Positions 7,461 to 14,524 of a stretch of 22,487 nucleotides of DNA are shown piece by piece; position 1 is the first letter of the stretch, and every line of letters starts with the position of its first letter. The notes beneath the pieces were generated by a model. That model saw only the letters and a list, made by a program, of their open reading frames with translations, was not told the DNA's origin and searched no databases. The position numbers and the translations under genes are program-made. Origin of the DNA: Actinomycetota bacterium (GTDB taxonomy: Bacteria; Actinomycetota; Acidimicrobiia; Acidimicrobiales; Microtrichaceae); NCBI GenBank assembly GCA_005777415.1, contig SXMI01000201.1, positions 1 through 22,487 on the forward strand. The letters run 5' to 3'.

Positions 7461-8470
7461 ACGACCGGCTCGAGATCGTCGCCTCGTTGCCGACCGGACC
7501 GCAGGAGCCGGTGACGGGAACACCACCGCGTCGGCGCGGCTGCGTCCGGCGCACGACCTCGATCGAGGAGCACTGGGACGAACCCGGTCGTCCCCGCCGG
7601 ATCCGGGCGACCGGCCGGGACCTGGCCACCGGTGCCGACGGCACGGCCGGCGCGTGCGAGCTCGTCGAGGTCGCCCTGGTGACCGACGGCGCCGACCACG
7701 TCGCTGAGCTCCGGACCGAGCCGTCGCTGCCGGAGCTCACCGGGCTCGTCGGGGTCGGCATCCGGTCAGGGTTCCGCGCTGCGGCAGCCGCCCTGCTCCC
7801 CGACCATCGCGACCGGTACAGCCTCGTGCACCAGCTGCTCGACGACGTGCCGATGGCAGCGCTCATCGCCGGCTACGGGCTGGCCCGTGAGCATCCCGAG
7901 TGGAACATCCCGCCCGAGGTCGCCGCAGGCATGCGCGATGTCTGCGTCGGCTGGGTGGACAGCGGCACGATGATCGCCACGCTCGAGCGCACGGGGATCT
8001 TCCCCATTCCCCTGGGTCCTCCGGCTCCCGATCTGGCCGTCGGGCCCGACCCGCTCGCCTGGCACGAGCAGGGGCCGGTGCAGCGACGCACCGTCAGGCG
8101 GGTCCGCCGGCTGGACCTGTGGCGTGACGGCGACGGCCTCGTCCTCGAGGCCTACTTCCGGGACAGCCACCTGGGCGAGGTGGGCGACGGGGACGTCCTG
8201 CACGAGTACACGGTCACCGCCGAGCTCGAACCTTCGGGCCCCGGTCCGGGCGACCTCCGATTCCTGGGGATCGACGCGGTGGCCCACACGTTGCCCTGGC
8301 CCGAGTGCCCGGGGGCACTGTCGTCGGTGCAGCGGCTGGTGGGCCGATCCCTCGCCGAGGTGGTGGACATCGTGCGTGACGAGCTCACCGGCGCCTCGTC
8401 GTGCAGCCACCTCAACGACGTGCTCCGATCCACCCGCGCCGTCACCACGATGGCGCCGATGCTCCCGTGA
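7457..8470 (+). CDS. DUF2889-like protein of unknown function
   Basis: The 337-residue protein starts at GTG 7457 (GTGA overlap with tesB). It contains RRRGCVRRTTSIEEHWDEPG near the N-terminus and ends with SCSHLNDVLRSTRAVTTMAP, features I associate with DUF2889 proteins. The N-terminal segment predicts a beta-rich domain (IRATGRDLATG, VEVALVTDGADHVAEL), the middle is helical, and a second beta-rich segment (RRLDLWRDGDGLVLEAYFRD) follows. I see no signal peptide, membrane segment or recognised catalytic motif. The conserved-looking Cys and His in CSHLND may matter. DUF2889 genes often occur in actinobacterial CoA-ester operons, but no activity is known to me. The operon position suggests a role in the same pathway. 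Confidence 0.7.
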   Translation: MNDRLEIVASLPTGPQEPVTGTPPRRRGCVRRTTSIEEHWDEPGRPRRIRATGRDLATGADGTAGACELVEVALVTDGADHVAELRTEPSLPELTGLVGVGIRSGFRAAAAALLPDHRDRYSLVHQLLDDVPMAALIAGYGLAREHPEWNIPPEVAAGMRDVCVGWVDSGTMIATLERTGIFPIPLGPPAPDLAVGPDPLAWHEQGPVQRRTVRRVRRLDLWRDGDGLVLEAYFRDSHLGEVGDGDVLHEYTVTAELEPSGPGPGDLRFLGIDAVAHTLPWPECPGALSSVQRLVGRSLAEVVDIVRDELTGASSCSHLNDVLRSTRAVTTMAPMLP

Positions 8471-8495
8471 GGGACGGACGACCCCCGACCAACCC

Positions 8496-8503
8496 GGAGG
8501 AGG
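8496..8503 (+). promoter_or_regulatory. Strong ribosome-binding site (GGAGGAGG)
   Basis: GGAGGAGG ends 4 nt before ATG 8508 and fixes the start of the hotdog thioesterase. It is one of the best Shine-Dalgarno matches in the window. It stands in the only real gap (37 nt) of the plus-strand operon, where coupling by overlap is absent. Confidence 0.75.
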
Positions 8504-8507
8504 ACCG

Positions 8508-8957
8508 ATGGCCGACGACCCGCCCCTGACCATCGCTGACGCGATCGAACGGCACAAGCAGGTGCTCGCCGAGGGGCGTCACGTGCTGTCCGGGCTGCGC
8601 ATGCGCGAGGCCGAGGTCGAGGGTGCCGACCTGGCGGTCGAACTCGAGCTCGACGAGACGGTGACCAACCCGACCGGCGCCCTCCAGGGTGGGCTGGTGG
8701 CCACGCTGGCCGACATCGTGGGCGGCCGCATGGCGATGGTCGGCCTGAACGAGGACTGCATCGTGGTCACCTCCGACCTGACCGTGCACTACCTCGGACC
8801 GGTGCAGCGTGGGCCCGCCCACGCCGTGGGCCACGTCCTCCGACGGGGCCGGCGGGCGGTGGTGACACGCGTCGACATCTACGACGGACGGAACGGACCG
8901 TTGGCTGCGGCCTGCCAACTCGCCTTCACCGTGGTGCGTCCGTCCCGTCGGACCTGA
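8508..8957 (+). CDS. PaaI-type hotdog thioesterase
   Basis: The single-hotdog protein has 149 residues. NPTGALQGGLVATLADIVGG is the signature helix of PaaI / 4HBT-2 thioesterases (the usual HGG is QGG here, with Asp in LADIVGG at the position of the catalytic acid). It is followed by VTSDLTVHYLGPV and RAVVTRVDIYDG strands. The family hydrolyses aryl- or acyl-CoA thioesters. ATG 8508 is preferred because of the strong ribosome-binding site just upstream; the longer open frame reaching back to 8124 runs over DUF2889. It is the last gene of the plus-strand operon, followed by a hairpin and a convergent gene. With TesB, the operon encodes two unrelated-size thioesterases, suggesting that free-acid or CoA release is a planned step. 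Confidence 0.88.
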   Translation: MADDPPLTIADAIERHKQVLAEGRHVLSGLRMREAEVEGADLAVELELDETVTNPTGALQGGLVATLADIVGGRMAMVGLNEDCIVVTSDLTVHYLGPVQRGPAHAVGHVLRRGRRAVVTRVDIYDGRNGPLAAACQLAFTVVRPSRRT

Positions 8958-8981
8958 ACCAGGCGCGGGCACACCCCTGGT
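8958..8981. terminator. Possible bidirectional terminator hairpin between convergent operons
   Basis: ACCAGG (8958-8963) and CCTGGT (8976-8981) form a perfect 6-bp inverted repeat with a 12-nt loop. It lies directly after the thioesterase stop (8955-8957) and before the stop of the minus-strand small protein (8991). There is no T-tract, as is common in high-GC actinobacteria. Position supports the call more than stability does. Confidence 0.35.
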
Positions 8982-8990
8982 CACACACCC

Positions 8991-9299
8991 CTAGTCAGAG
9001 GACGGCAGCGGCTTGGCCCCCTTCACCAGCAGCGGTGCATCCCCGACCGTGAGGGCCCCGTCGCCGCCCTGGGTGCACAGCAGCTCCAGTCCCAGGTCGG
9101 CGTCCTCGTAGCGCTTGCCCAACAGGGTGGGGTCGCCCTCGATCGAGCTCGGCAGTCGGTCACCTCCGCTGCCGAGTTCGCGCATCGGCTCACCGCCGCA
9201 GCGGACGACCAGGTCGGCCCCGTCGGCAGGGGCTCTGACCACCACGACCTGCGTGTCGCAGGTCGCGGACTCGAGGCGTAGGCCGGGCTTCAGCTCCAT
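8991..9299 (-). CDS. Small unknown protein, third gene of the ligase-P450 operon
   Basis: The 102-residue protein begins MELKPGLRLESATCDTQVVV and ends LLVKGAKPLPSSD. It has three cysteines (C14, C34 in DLVVRCGGEPM, C75 in LELLCTQGGDG) and alternating beta-like segments with GG turns. There is no signal peptide or membrane helix. ATG 9299 is preceded by AAGGAG at a 9-nt spacing; the frame is open further upstream to 9374, which would overlap the P450. It lies 37 nt after the P450 stop. I do not recognise a named family. Its cysteines and position next to a P450 would allow a metal-binding or redox helper, but that is speculation. It could also be a CoA-pathway accessory protein. Confidence 0.75.
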   Translation of the reverse strand: MELKPGLRLESATCDTQVVVVRAPADGADLVVRCGGEPMRELGSGGDRLPSSIEGDPTLLGKRYEDADLGLELLCTQGGDGALTVGDAPLLVKGAKPLPSSD

Positions 9300-9336
9300 C
9301 GTCGTCGGACTCCTTCGTTGGTGGTGGGAGGGATGC

Positions 9337-10545
9337 TCAGACCTGCACCGGGACCGACGACGGCCCGGCGACATTGGTCATGTGGACGTACTCGACCCCG
9401 TCGAGGTCGACGGACAGCTGCGGCCACCGGCGGTACAGCTCATCGAAGGCGATCTGCGCCTCGAGACGGGCCAGATGGGCGCCGATGCAGTAGTGGATCC
9501 CGTGACCGAAGCTGATCGGCATGGGAGCGCTGCGGCCGATGTCGAACCGGTCGGGGTCCTGGTAGGCGCGAGGGTCCCGGTTGGCGGCACCCGTGACGAT
9601 CAGCACCGGGTGTCCCGCCGGGATCGTCACCCCGTGCAACTCGTGGTCCTCGAGCGAGAAGCGCCCCTGGTACTGGCTCGGCGCCCGCCAGCGCAGCACC
9701 TCCTCGACCGCGGACGCCCGCAACGACGGATCCTCGATGAATCGAGCGAGCTGATCGGGGTGCTCGGCGAAGGTCACCACGCCGTTCCCCACCAGCTTGG
9801 TCACGGTCTCCGACCCCGCGGCGGTGAGCAGTGCGACGAAGTACGCCACATCCAGGTCCCCGAGCCGCTGCCGGTCCCCCTCGTCGGTCTCCACCTCGGC
9901 GGCGATCAGATCGTCGATCATGCCGGTGCCGGGGTGCGACCGCCGCTCGACCACCAGGTCGTGCATGTAGCCGAAGAAGGCCACGGCGCACTCCATGGCG
10001 GACTCGGGCGGGAACGGAGTCCCCACCTCACGCTCGAGGAGGCCATCGGCCCAGTGACGGAGTTGCTGTCGATCCGCGGCGGGGACGCCGAGGATCTCCG
10101 AGACGACCTCGACCGGGAACGGACCGGAGAGGTCCCGCACCACGTCGAAGTCGTCGGCTCCGGCGAGGTCGTCGAGGAGACCGCAGATCACGCGCTCGAC
10201 CACCGGCTCCCAGTCGGCGATCCGGCGCGCCGTGAACGCCCGGTTGACCAGCTTGCGCATGTGCTCGTGCTCGGGCGGGTCCATCATGATGATCGAGCCC
10301 GTCCGCTGCACCGTGGCCCCGAACGACGCGCTGCGCAGTTGATCGAGGGTGACGCCCCGTGTCGAGGTGTACCTGCGGTGGTCGCGGTGCACCTCGACGC
10401 AATCGTCGTACCGGGACACGGCGAAGAAGTCGAGCTCGGGCTGGTGGTACACGGGGGCCTCGTCCCGCATCCAGCGGTAGACCTCCCACGGATCCTCGAA
10501 GAAGGTCGCCGAGTAGGGATCGAAGACCATCTGCGAGTCGTTCAC
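9337..10545 (-). CDS. Cytochrome P450 monooxygenase
   Basis: The 402-residue soluble bacterial P450 carries all hallmarks: C-helix MDPPEHEHMRKLV (88-100), I-helix AAGSET (242-247, acidic-Thr pair for O2 activation), ExxR at E282-R285 in EEVLRW, and the heme loop FGHGIHYCIGAHLARLE with Cys353 as thiolate ligand. It would take electrons from a ferredoxin; none is encoded nearby unless the downstream small protein plays a part. I chose GTG 10545 because it overlaps the ligase stop in a GTGA junction. ATG 10530 (MVFDPYS) is the alternative, five residues shorter. Among FadD/FadE-like genes, a hydroxylase or oxidase of a terminal methyl or ring carbon is plausible, as CYP125/CYP142 do in sterol side-chain degradation. 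The specific family was not determined. Confidence 0.95.
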   Translation of the reverse strand: MNDSQMVFDPYSATFFEDPWEVYRWMRDEAPVYHQPELDFFAVSRYDDCVEVHRDHRRYTSTRGVTLDQLRSASFGATVQRTGSIIMMDPPEHEHMRKLVNRAFTARRIADWEPVVERVICGLLDDLAGADDFDVVRDLSGPFPVEVVSEILGVPAADRQQLRHWADGLLEREVGTPFPPESAMECAVAFFGYMHDLVVERRSHPGTGMIDDLIAAEVETDEGDRQRLGDLDVAYFVALLTAAGSETVTKLVGNGVVTFAEHPDQLARFIEDPSLRASAVEEVLRWRAPSQYQGRFSLEDHELHGVTIPAGHPVLIVTGAANRDPRAYQDPDRFDIGRSAPMPISFGHGIHYCIGAHLARLEAQIAFDELYRRWPQLSVDLDGVEYVHMTNVAGPSSVPVQV

Positions 10546-12188
10546 GGCTGCTCCGAGGGCGCACCGAATCGTTGCCCGAGCAGTGCGGTCAACGCCCTCC
10601 GGTCGACCTTGCCCGAGTCCAGCCACGGCAGTTCGGTCTGGTCGGCGAACACGGCGATCCGACGCGGGACCTTGTAGGAGGCCAGTTCCTCCTTCGCCCG
10701 GGCCCGGGCCTCGTCCTCCTCGAGCCGCTCCCCCGGCCGCAGGGCGATCGCCGCCACCACGTCCTGCCCCCGGTCGGGATGGTCGATGCCGGTGACGAAG
10801 GCCATCACCACCTCGTCCATCGACTCGAGCACCTCCTCGACCTCACGGGGGGTGACGTTCATGCCCGAGGTCTTGATCAGGTCGCCCATCCGTCCGGTGA
10901 AGTAGAAGTGCCCATCGGCGTCGAACCAACCGGCGTCACCGGTGCGGTACCAACCATCGGCGGTGAAGGTCTCGGTCCGCTCACGCTTGTGGAGCCCGAC
11001 CATCACCGAGTAGCCGCGCAACCACAACTCACCCACCTCGCCGGTGGGCAACACCGCCCCGGTGACCGGATCGACGATCAGGTGCTCCACCCCGGGCACC
11101 GATCGTCCGAAGCTGCCGACCTTCTCCGGTGGCAGCTCGTCGCGGGTGTCGAAGGTGTGCGGACCGAGCGTCTCGGTCATGCCGAGCGAGTTCGCTTTCG
11201 GCACGTCCGCCTCGGCCTGGAGGTGCTGAGGGAGCAGCGCCGCCATGGACCCGGCGCGGATCGACGACAGATCGCGCTCGGCGAAGCTCGGGTGGTCGAC
11301 CAGCGCCTTGGCCATGTGGGGCCACCCCAGCACCTGGGTGACCCGCTCGCGTTCGATCAGCTCGAGGGTCGCTCCCGGTTCGAACTGCTCCTCGAAGACC
11401 AGGGTCGCACCGGCGTGCATGGCGCCGACCAGGGTGAAGCTGAACCCACCGACCCAGAACATGGGCATCGGTGTGTAGAGCACGTCGTCGGGCTGAAGGT
11501 CGCGCATCTGACCCAGGTTGTGGGCGTGGCGCACGACGGCGCCGTGGGTGTGCACCGCGGCCTTGGGCTCTGCGGTCGAGCCGGAGGAGTACACCATGAC
11601 CATGGGGTCGGCTGGATGCACCTCTGCCTCGACCTCGACCAACAGCTCGTCGCTGACGTCGTCGGCCCGGGCGACGAGGTCGTCGAGGGCCCCACACCAC
11701 GCCCGAGGCTCGGCATCCCAGACCCAGATGCTGCGCAGGTAGGGATGGCTGGGCAGGAGCAAGCGCTCGTTGGTCTGGGCGGCGAGATCGGGGGCGGTCT
11801 GCTCCAGACGGTCCAGGTAGTCGTGTCCGAGGTGGCGACCGACGGTGAGCAGCACGGCCAGATCGCTGTGACGCAGGATCCGGCGCAACTCGGGGGCCTT
11901 GTTGTAGGTGTTGAGGAGCACGGCCACGGCACCGATACGGGAGATCGCAAGCCAGCCGACGATCCACTCGGGGCAGTTCGGTGCGAGCAGACCCACGTGG
12001 GTCCCCTTGCCGACACCCGACACGAGCAGCGCCTTGGCCAGGCGGGCCGACTGCGCTTCGGCCTCGGCGTAGCTCAGGCGTTGGTCGCCCGACACGACGA
12101 AGGTCGCCGAACCCCATCGCTGGGCACACTCACGCGCCAGCGTCGAGGTGGTCGGATCGAACGGCGGGAAGTGGGTGGTTCGATTCAC
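10542..12188 (-). CDS. Acyl-CoA synthetase / AMP-ligase (second)
   Basis: The 548-residue ANL enzyme has P-loop YSSGSTAEPKAAVHTHG (200-216), SLGMTETLGPHTF, GWYRTGDAGWFDADGHFYF, the hinge region GRMGDLIKTSGMNVTPREVE, and C-terminal Lys in LDSGKVDRRAL (K527). It differs from the first ligase (493 residues) in length and motif detail, and resembles FadD-type ligases for larger acids (inference). GTG 12188 is preferred, with AGGGGAG about 11 nt upstream. The longer frame to ATG 12245 would put the operator at 12212-12225 inside the coding region, so it is rejected. It is the first gene of a minus-strand operon with the P450, sharing a GTGA junction, which links CoA activation to P450 oxidation. 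Confidence 0.93.
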   Translation of the reverse strand: MNRTTHFPPFDPTTSTLARECAQRWGSATFVVSGDQRLSYAEAEAQSARLAKALLVSGVGKGTHVGLLAPNCPEWIVGWLAISRIGAVAVLLNTYNKAPELRRILRHSDLAVLLTVGRHLGHDYLDRLEQTAPDLAAQTNERLLLPSHPYLRSIWVWDAEPRAWCGALDDLVARADDVSDELLVEVEAEVHPADPMVMVYSSGSTAEPKAAVHTHGAVVRHAHNLGQMRDLQPDDVLYTPMPMFWVGGFSFTLVGAMHAGATLVFEEQFEPGATLELIERERVTQVLGWPHMAKALVDHPSFAERDLSSIRAGSMAALLPQHLQAEADVPKANSLGMTETLGPHTFDTRDELPPEKVGSFGRSVPGVEHLIVDPVTGAVLPTGEVGELWLRGYSVMVGLHKRERTETFTADGWYRTGDAGWFDADGHFYFTGRMGDLIKTSGMNVTPREVEEVLESMDEVVMAFVTGIDHPDRGQDVVAAIALRPGERLEEDEARARAKEELASYKVPRRIAVFADQTELPWLDSGKVDRRALTALLGQRFGAPSEQP

Positions 12189-12211
12189 GGACGGTCGTCG
12201 CTCCCCTGAGG

Positions 12212-12225
12212 TGACGCAGTTGTTA
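12212..12225 (+). promoter_or_regulatory. Putative operator B (ligase / APH-like kinase divergent region)
   Basis: The site reads TGACG-CAGT-TGTTA followed by GTTT, the same 5-4-5 imperfect inverted repeat seen at four other operon starts. It is centred in a 68-bp region between two divergent genes. TAGTTT (12224-12229) overlaps the right arm and is a reasonable -10 box for the plus-strand gene, with transcription predicted near 12236. Confidence 0.7.
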
Positions 12226-12256
12226 GTTTCACCATCATGCCGCATCGGAGGGACCC

Positions 12257-13270
12257 ATGAGGGAGCTGGATCTCGACGAACTGCAGGCCCGGGCGAACCG
12301 GGCGGCCCAGTCGTGGTCGCCGGGCTGCTCCGTCACGGGGATGGCGCCCCTGAGCGGCGGCACCGTCGGACTGGTGTTCACCGCCAGCGTGACCCAGGAC
12401 CGATCCGACACCTGCGAGGTCGTTCTGAAGGTGGCACCGCCGGGCCTGCCACCGGTGCGCAACCGCGACATGCTGCGCCAGGCCCGGGTCATCGGCGCCC
12501 TCGACGGCCGGCCGGGGGTGCGGGTGCCGCCACTGTTGTTCACCGATCCGGGCGACCCCCCGGAGGTGCCGCCGTTCTTCGCCACCGCACGGGTGGCCGG
12601 CGAGTGCAGTGAACCGCTGCTCGAGGCCTCGGCCCGCGTCCGCCTACCCGAGGCGCAGAGCCGGGCCCGGGCGTTCGCCGCGGTGCGCATGCTCGCCGCG
12701 CTCCACCAGCTGGACCCGAGCGCCATCGGCCTGGGCGACGAGGAGGTCGTCAGCCCCGTCGGCGAGGTGGACCGGTGGACCCGCACCTTCGACACGGTGC
12801 CCGACGAGGTGCGGGTCGGCTACGCGGCCTGCGCCGATGCGCTGCGGGCCAGCGCCCCGGAACCGCTGCCGGCGGTGGTGGTCCACGGCGACTACCGACT
12901 GGGCAACATGCTGTGCCGCGACGACGAGGTGGCAGCGATCATCGACTGGGAGATCTGGTCGCGGTCGGACCCCCGCATCGACCTGAGCTGGCTGCTCTTC
13001 TTCACCGACGAGGCGCGCCACCCGGTGGTGCCGGCCGACCTGGACTCGGGCATGCCGTCGGACGTCGAGCTGCTCGCAGCGTACGAGGACGAGACCGGTG
13101 CGCCAGTGCCCGGGCTGGACTGGTTCGCCGCGCTCACCCGCTACAAGGAGGCGGCGGCCATGGCCCTGATCGCCAAGCACCTGGCCCGCACCGGTGACAC
13201 CGACACGCTGGAGCGGATGGCGGTGATGCTGCCCGCGCTCATCGCCGAGGCCCACGATCGGGTCCGCTGA
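12257..13270 (+). CDS. APH-family phosphotransferase (kinase fold, FadE36/LvaA/ACAD10-11 kinase-like)
   Basis: The 337-residue protein has the aminoglycoside-phosphotransferase kinase fold: glycine loop LSGGTVGLVF (32-41), VVLK with ATP-contacting K58, catalytic loop HGDYRLGN (210-217; D212, N217) and metal-binding IIDWE (D230). In ACAD10/ACAD11 this domain is fused to an acyl-CoA dehydrogenase. In the Pseudomonas putida levulinate pathway, LvaA is a separate member that phosphorylates 4-hydroxyacyl-CoA. Mycobacterial FadE36 is also of this type despite its name. Antibiotic resistance is therefore unlikely. ATG 12257 has GGAGGG at 12247-12252; an ATG at 12237 is out of frame. It stands as its own unit under operator B. 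An ACAD10/11-like partner is encoded at 17283-18674, supporting a two-protein hydroxyacyl-CoA dehydration system (inference). Confidence 0.88.
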   Translation: MRELDLDELQARANRAAQSWSPGCSVTGMAPLSGGTVGLVFTASVTQDRSDTCEVVLKVAPPGLPPVRNRDMLRQARVIGALDGRPGVRVPPLLFTDPGDPPEVPPFFATARVAGECSEPLLEASARVRLPEAQSRARAFAAVRMLAALHQLDPSAIGLGDEEVVSPVGEVDRWTRTFDTVPDEVRVGYAACADALRASAPEPLPAVVVHGDYRLGNMLCRDDEVAAIIDWEIWSRSDPRIDLSWLLFFTDEARHPVVPADLDSGMPSDVELLAAYEDETGAPVPGLDWFAALTRYKEAAAMALIAKHLARTGDTDTLERMAVMLPALIAEAHDRVR

Positions 13271-13291
13271 GGGACGGTGCGGGTCGCAAGG

Positions 13292-13305
13292 TGACACGGG
13301 TGTCA
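13292..13305 (+). promoter_or_regulatory. Putative operator C (MaoC promoter), best palindrome
   Basis: TGACACGGGTGTCA is an inverted repeat with perfect 6-bp arms (TGACAC / GTGTCA) and a 2-bp centre, the most symmetric of the five copies. It lies 14 bp upstream of the MaoC ATG. The -10-like TAGGCT (13308-13313) falls just downstream of the palindrome rather than inside it, and would place transcription at or next to the ATG at 13320 (leaderless mRNA). Confidence 0.7.
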
Positions 13306-13319
13306 GATAGGCTCGACCC

Positions 13320-13742
13320 ATGACCCAACCGCTGCTGAGCTTCGACGACGTCCGCGAGGGTGACGGGCCCGAACCCTTCAGCCACGAGCTCACCCGCACG
13401 GACCTGGTCCGCTACTCGGGTGCATCCGGCGACTTCAACCCCATGCACACCGACGATCCCGCCGCTCGTGCCGCCGGCCTCCCCAGCGTCTTCGGCCACG
13501 GCATGTTCACCGCAGGCATGCTGGCCTCGACCATCACCGACTACGTCGGCGTCGGGAACCTGCGCTCCTACAGGATCCGCTTCACCAAGCAGACCTGGCC
13601 CGGCGAGGTGCTCACCGCCACCGTCACGGTCGCCGGCAAGCGCGAGGAGGGCGGCGAGAAGCTGATCGACCTCGCCTGCGAGGTGACCAACGGCGACGGC
13701 GAGGTGAAGGTCGCGGCGACGGCCGTCGCTGCAGCCGGCTGA
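13320..13742 (+). CDS. MaoC-like (R)-specific enoyl-CoA hydratase (HadB/ChsH1-type)
   Basis: The 140-residue hotdog protein has the hydratase-2 signature YSGASGDFNPMHTDD (32-46, with catalytic-type D38 and H43) followed by VFGHGMFTAGML. MaoC proteins add water to 2-enoyl-CoA. Single-domain members of this type work with a MaoC-N partner (HadA-HadB, ChsH2-ChsH1). The likely partner here is the protein encoded at 14029-14520. There is no ribosome-binding site before ATG 13320, but a -10-like box ends 6 nt before it, which suggests a leaderless transcript controlled by operator C. It appears monocistronic: the following 286 bp hold only an ACAD relic and the next promoter. Confidence 0.92.
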   Translation: MTQPLLSFDDVREGDGPEPFSHELTRTDLVRYSGASGDFNPMHTDDPAARAAGLPSVFGHGMFTAGMLASTITDYVGVGNLRSYRIRFTKQTWPGEVLTATVTVAGKREEGGEKLIDLACEVTNGDGEVKVAATAVAAAG

Positions 13743-13747
13743 GGCTC

Positions 13748-13873
13748 CCCGCGCTCCGGGACCGCAGCCCAGGGGTCAGTTCCCAGGGGTCGGACCTCAC
13801 GGGTCGCGGGCAGGCCGAGGACCCGCTCGGCGACGATGGTGCGGTCCACCTCGGTGGTGCCACCGTCGCCCAC
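13748..13873 (-). pseudogene. Relic of an acyl-CoA dehydrogenase C-terminus
   Basis: Read on the minus strand, about 42 codons give GDGGTTEVDRTIVAERVLGL followed by PATREV and DPWAAVPERG. This matches the C-terminal signature of many ACADs (GGTxEIQRxIIAERxLGLP); compare GGGSNEIQRNIIRERLLG in the ACAD at 21124. Upstream codons (about 13874-13918) no longer look like an ACAD, and the region then runs into operator D. Downstream the frame runs into the MaoC 3' end without the expected stop. No start or catalytic domain remains. The simplest reading is the tail of a deleted ACAD gene that was oriented opposite to its present neighbours. It fills most of the 286-bp gap between the two MaoC genes. 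Confidence 0.55.
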
Positions 13874-13960
13874 GTGGTCCGGAACCTCTGCCCGGGGCGA
13901 GGGTCGGTCGACTCGGCGCTCGATCCGTCAGGTGCACACCGAGTCCCGGCGATCGTAACC

Positions 13961-13974
13961 TGACATGAGTGTTA
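13961..13974 (+). promoter_or_regulatory. Putative operator D (MaoC-N / DUF35 / thiolase / racemase operon)
   Basis: The site reads TGACA-TGAG-TGTTA followed by GGTTT, in the same 5-4-5 architecture. It is 54 bp upstream of ATG 14029. TAGGTT (13973-13978) overlaps the right arm and could be the -10 box. A GTG at 13969 lies in frame with the downstream gene, but it falls inside the operator and is not a credible start. Confidence 0.7.
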
Positions 13975-14028
13975 GGTTTGGAGCCGGGCCGGGATGCGGC
14001 TCGACGACGACGGGGAGCAGCACACCAC

Positions 14029-14520
14029 ATGGGTGAGTACGACGAGTTCATCGGCAAGCCGACCAGCGTCGGCGTGGTCACGGTCGAACGGGGGACCGTG
14101 ACCGCGTTCGCCGCCAGCGTCCTCGACGACCGGGCCGAGTACCGCAACCGGGATGCCGCCGTGGCGGCCGGGTTCGCCGACCTCCCGGTGCCCCCCACCT
14201 ACTGGTTCTCCGCCGCACAGAACTGGGGGCAGTGGGAGGAGGAGCAGCCCTCCGAGCCCATCGGCACCAGCCCGATGAACATCGTGATGGGCGGGCTGAT
14301 GGCCACGGGCGGGATGATCCTCCACGGCGAGCAGGAGTTCACCTTCCACCGCAACGCGGTCGTCGGTGAGAAGTTGCACCAGCGCGGTGTGGTCAAGGAC
14401 ATCTACACGAAGCAGTCCGGCGACCGCACCATGACGTTCATGGTCGTCGAGACCACCTACACCGATGATGCAGGTGCTCCGGTGGTGACCTCGACGATGA
14501 ACCTGATCCATCGGTCGTAG
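14029..14520 (+). CDS. MaoC N-terminal-type (FAS1/HadA-like) dehydratase
   Basis: The 163-residue protein resembles the MaoC_dehydratas_N / HadA-like hotdog: YDEFIGKPTSVGVVTVERGT at the start, VPPTYWFSAAQNWGQW in the middle, then the hotdog helix region LMATGGMILHGEQEFTFHRN and a final VVTSTMNLIHRS strand. Such subunits usually pair with a HadB/ChsH1-type protein that supplies the catalytic Asp and His; the gene at 13320-13742 fits. ATG 14029 is preceded by CGGGGAG (14010-14016), an SD-like stretch 12 nt before the start. It heads an operon with DUF35 4 nt downstream. In mycobacterial ChsH2 these two domains (MaoC-N and DUF35) are fused into one protein, whereas here they are separate genes. 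Confidence 0.85.
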   Translation: MGEYDEFIGKPTSVGVVTVERGTVTAFAASVLDDRAEYRNRDAAVAAGFADLPVPPTYWFSAAQNWGQWEEEQPSEPIGTSPMNIVMGGLMATGGMILHGEQEFTFHRNAVVGEKLHQRGVVKDIYTKQSGDRTMTFMVVETTYTDDAGAPVVTSTMNLIHRS

Positions 14521-14524
14521 TGCC

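Noticed and set aside
8866..8881. TGACACGCGTCGACA resembling the operator
   Set aside because: It lies inside the thioesterase coding region, and the right arm does not match TGT[T/C]A.
12189..12245. ATG 12245 as start of the second ligase
   Set aside because: It would place operator B within the coding sequence and add 19 residues of non-family sequence. GTG 12188 has an upstream AGGGGAG.
12257..13270. Aminoglycoside resistance gene
   Set aside because: The APH kinase motifs are real, but the catabolic context and the ACAD10/11-like partner fit the acyl-CoA kinase branch far better.
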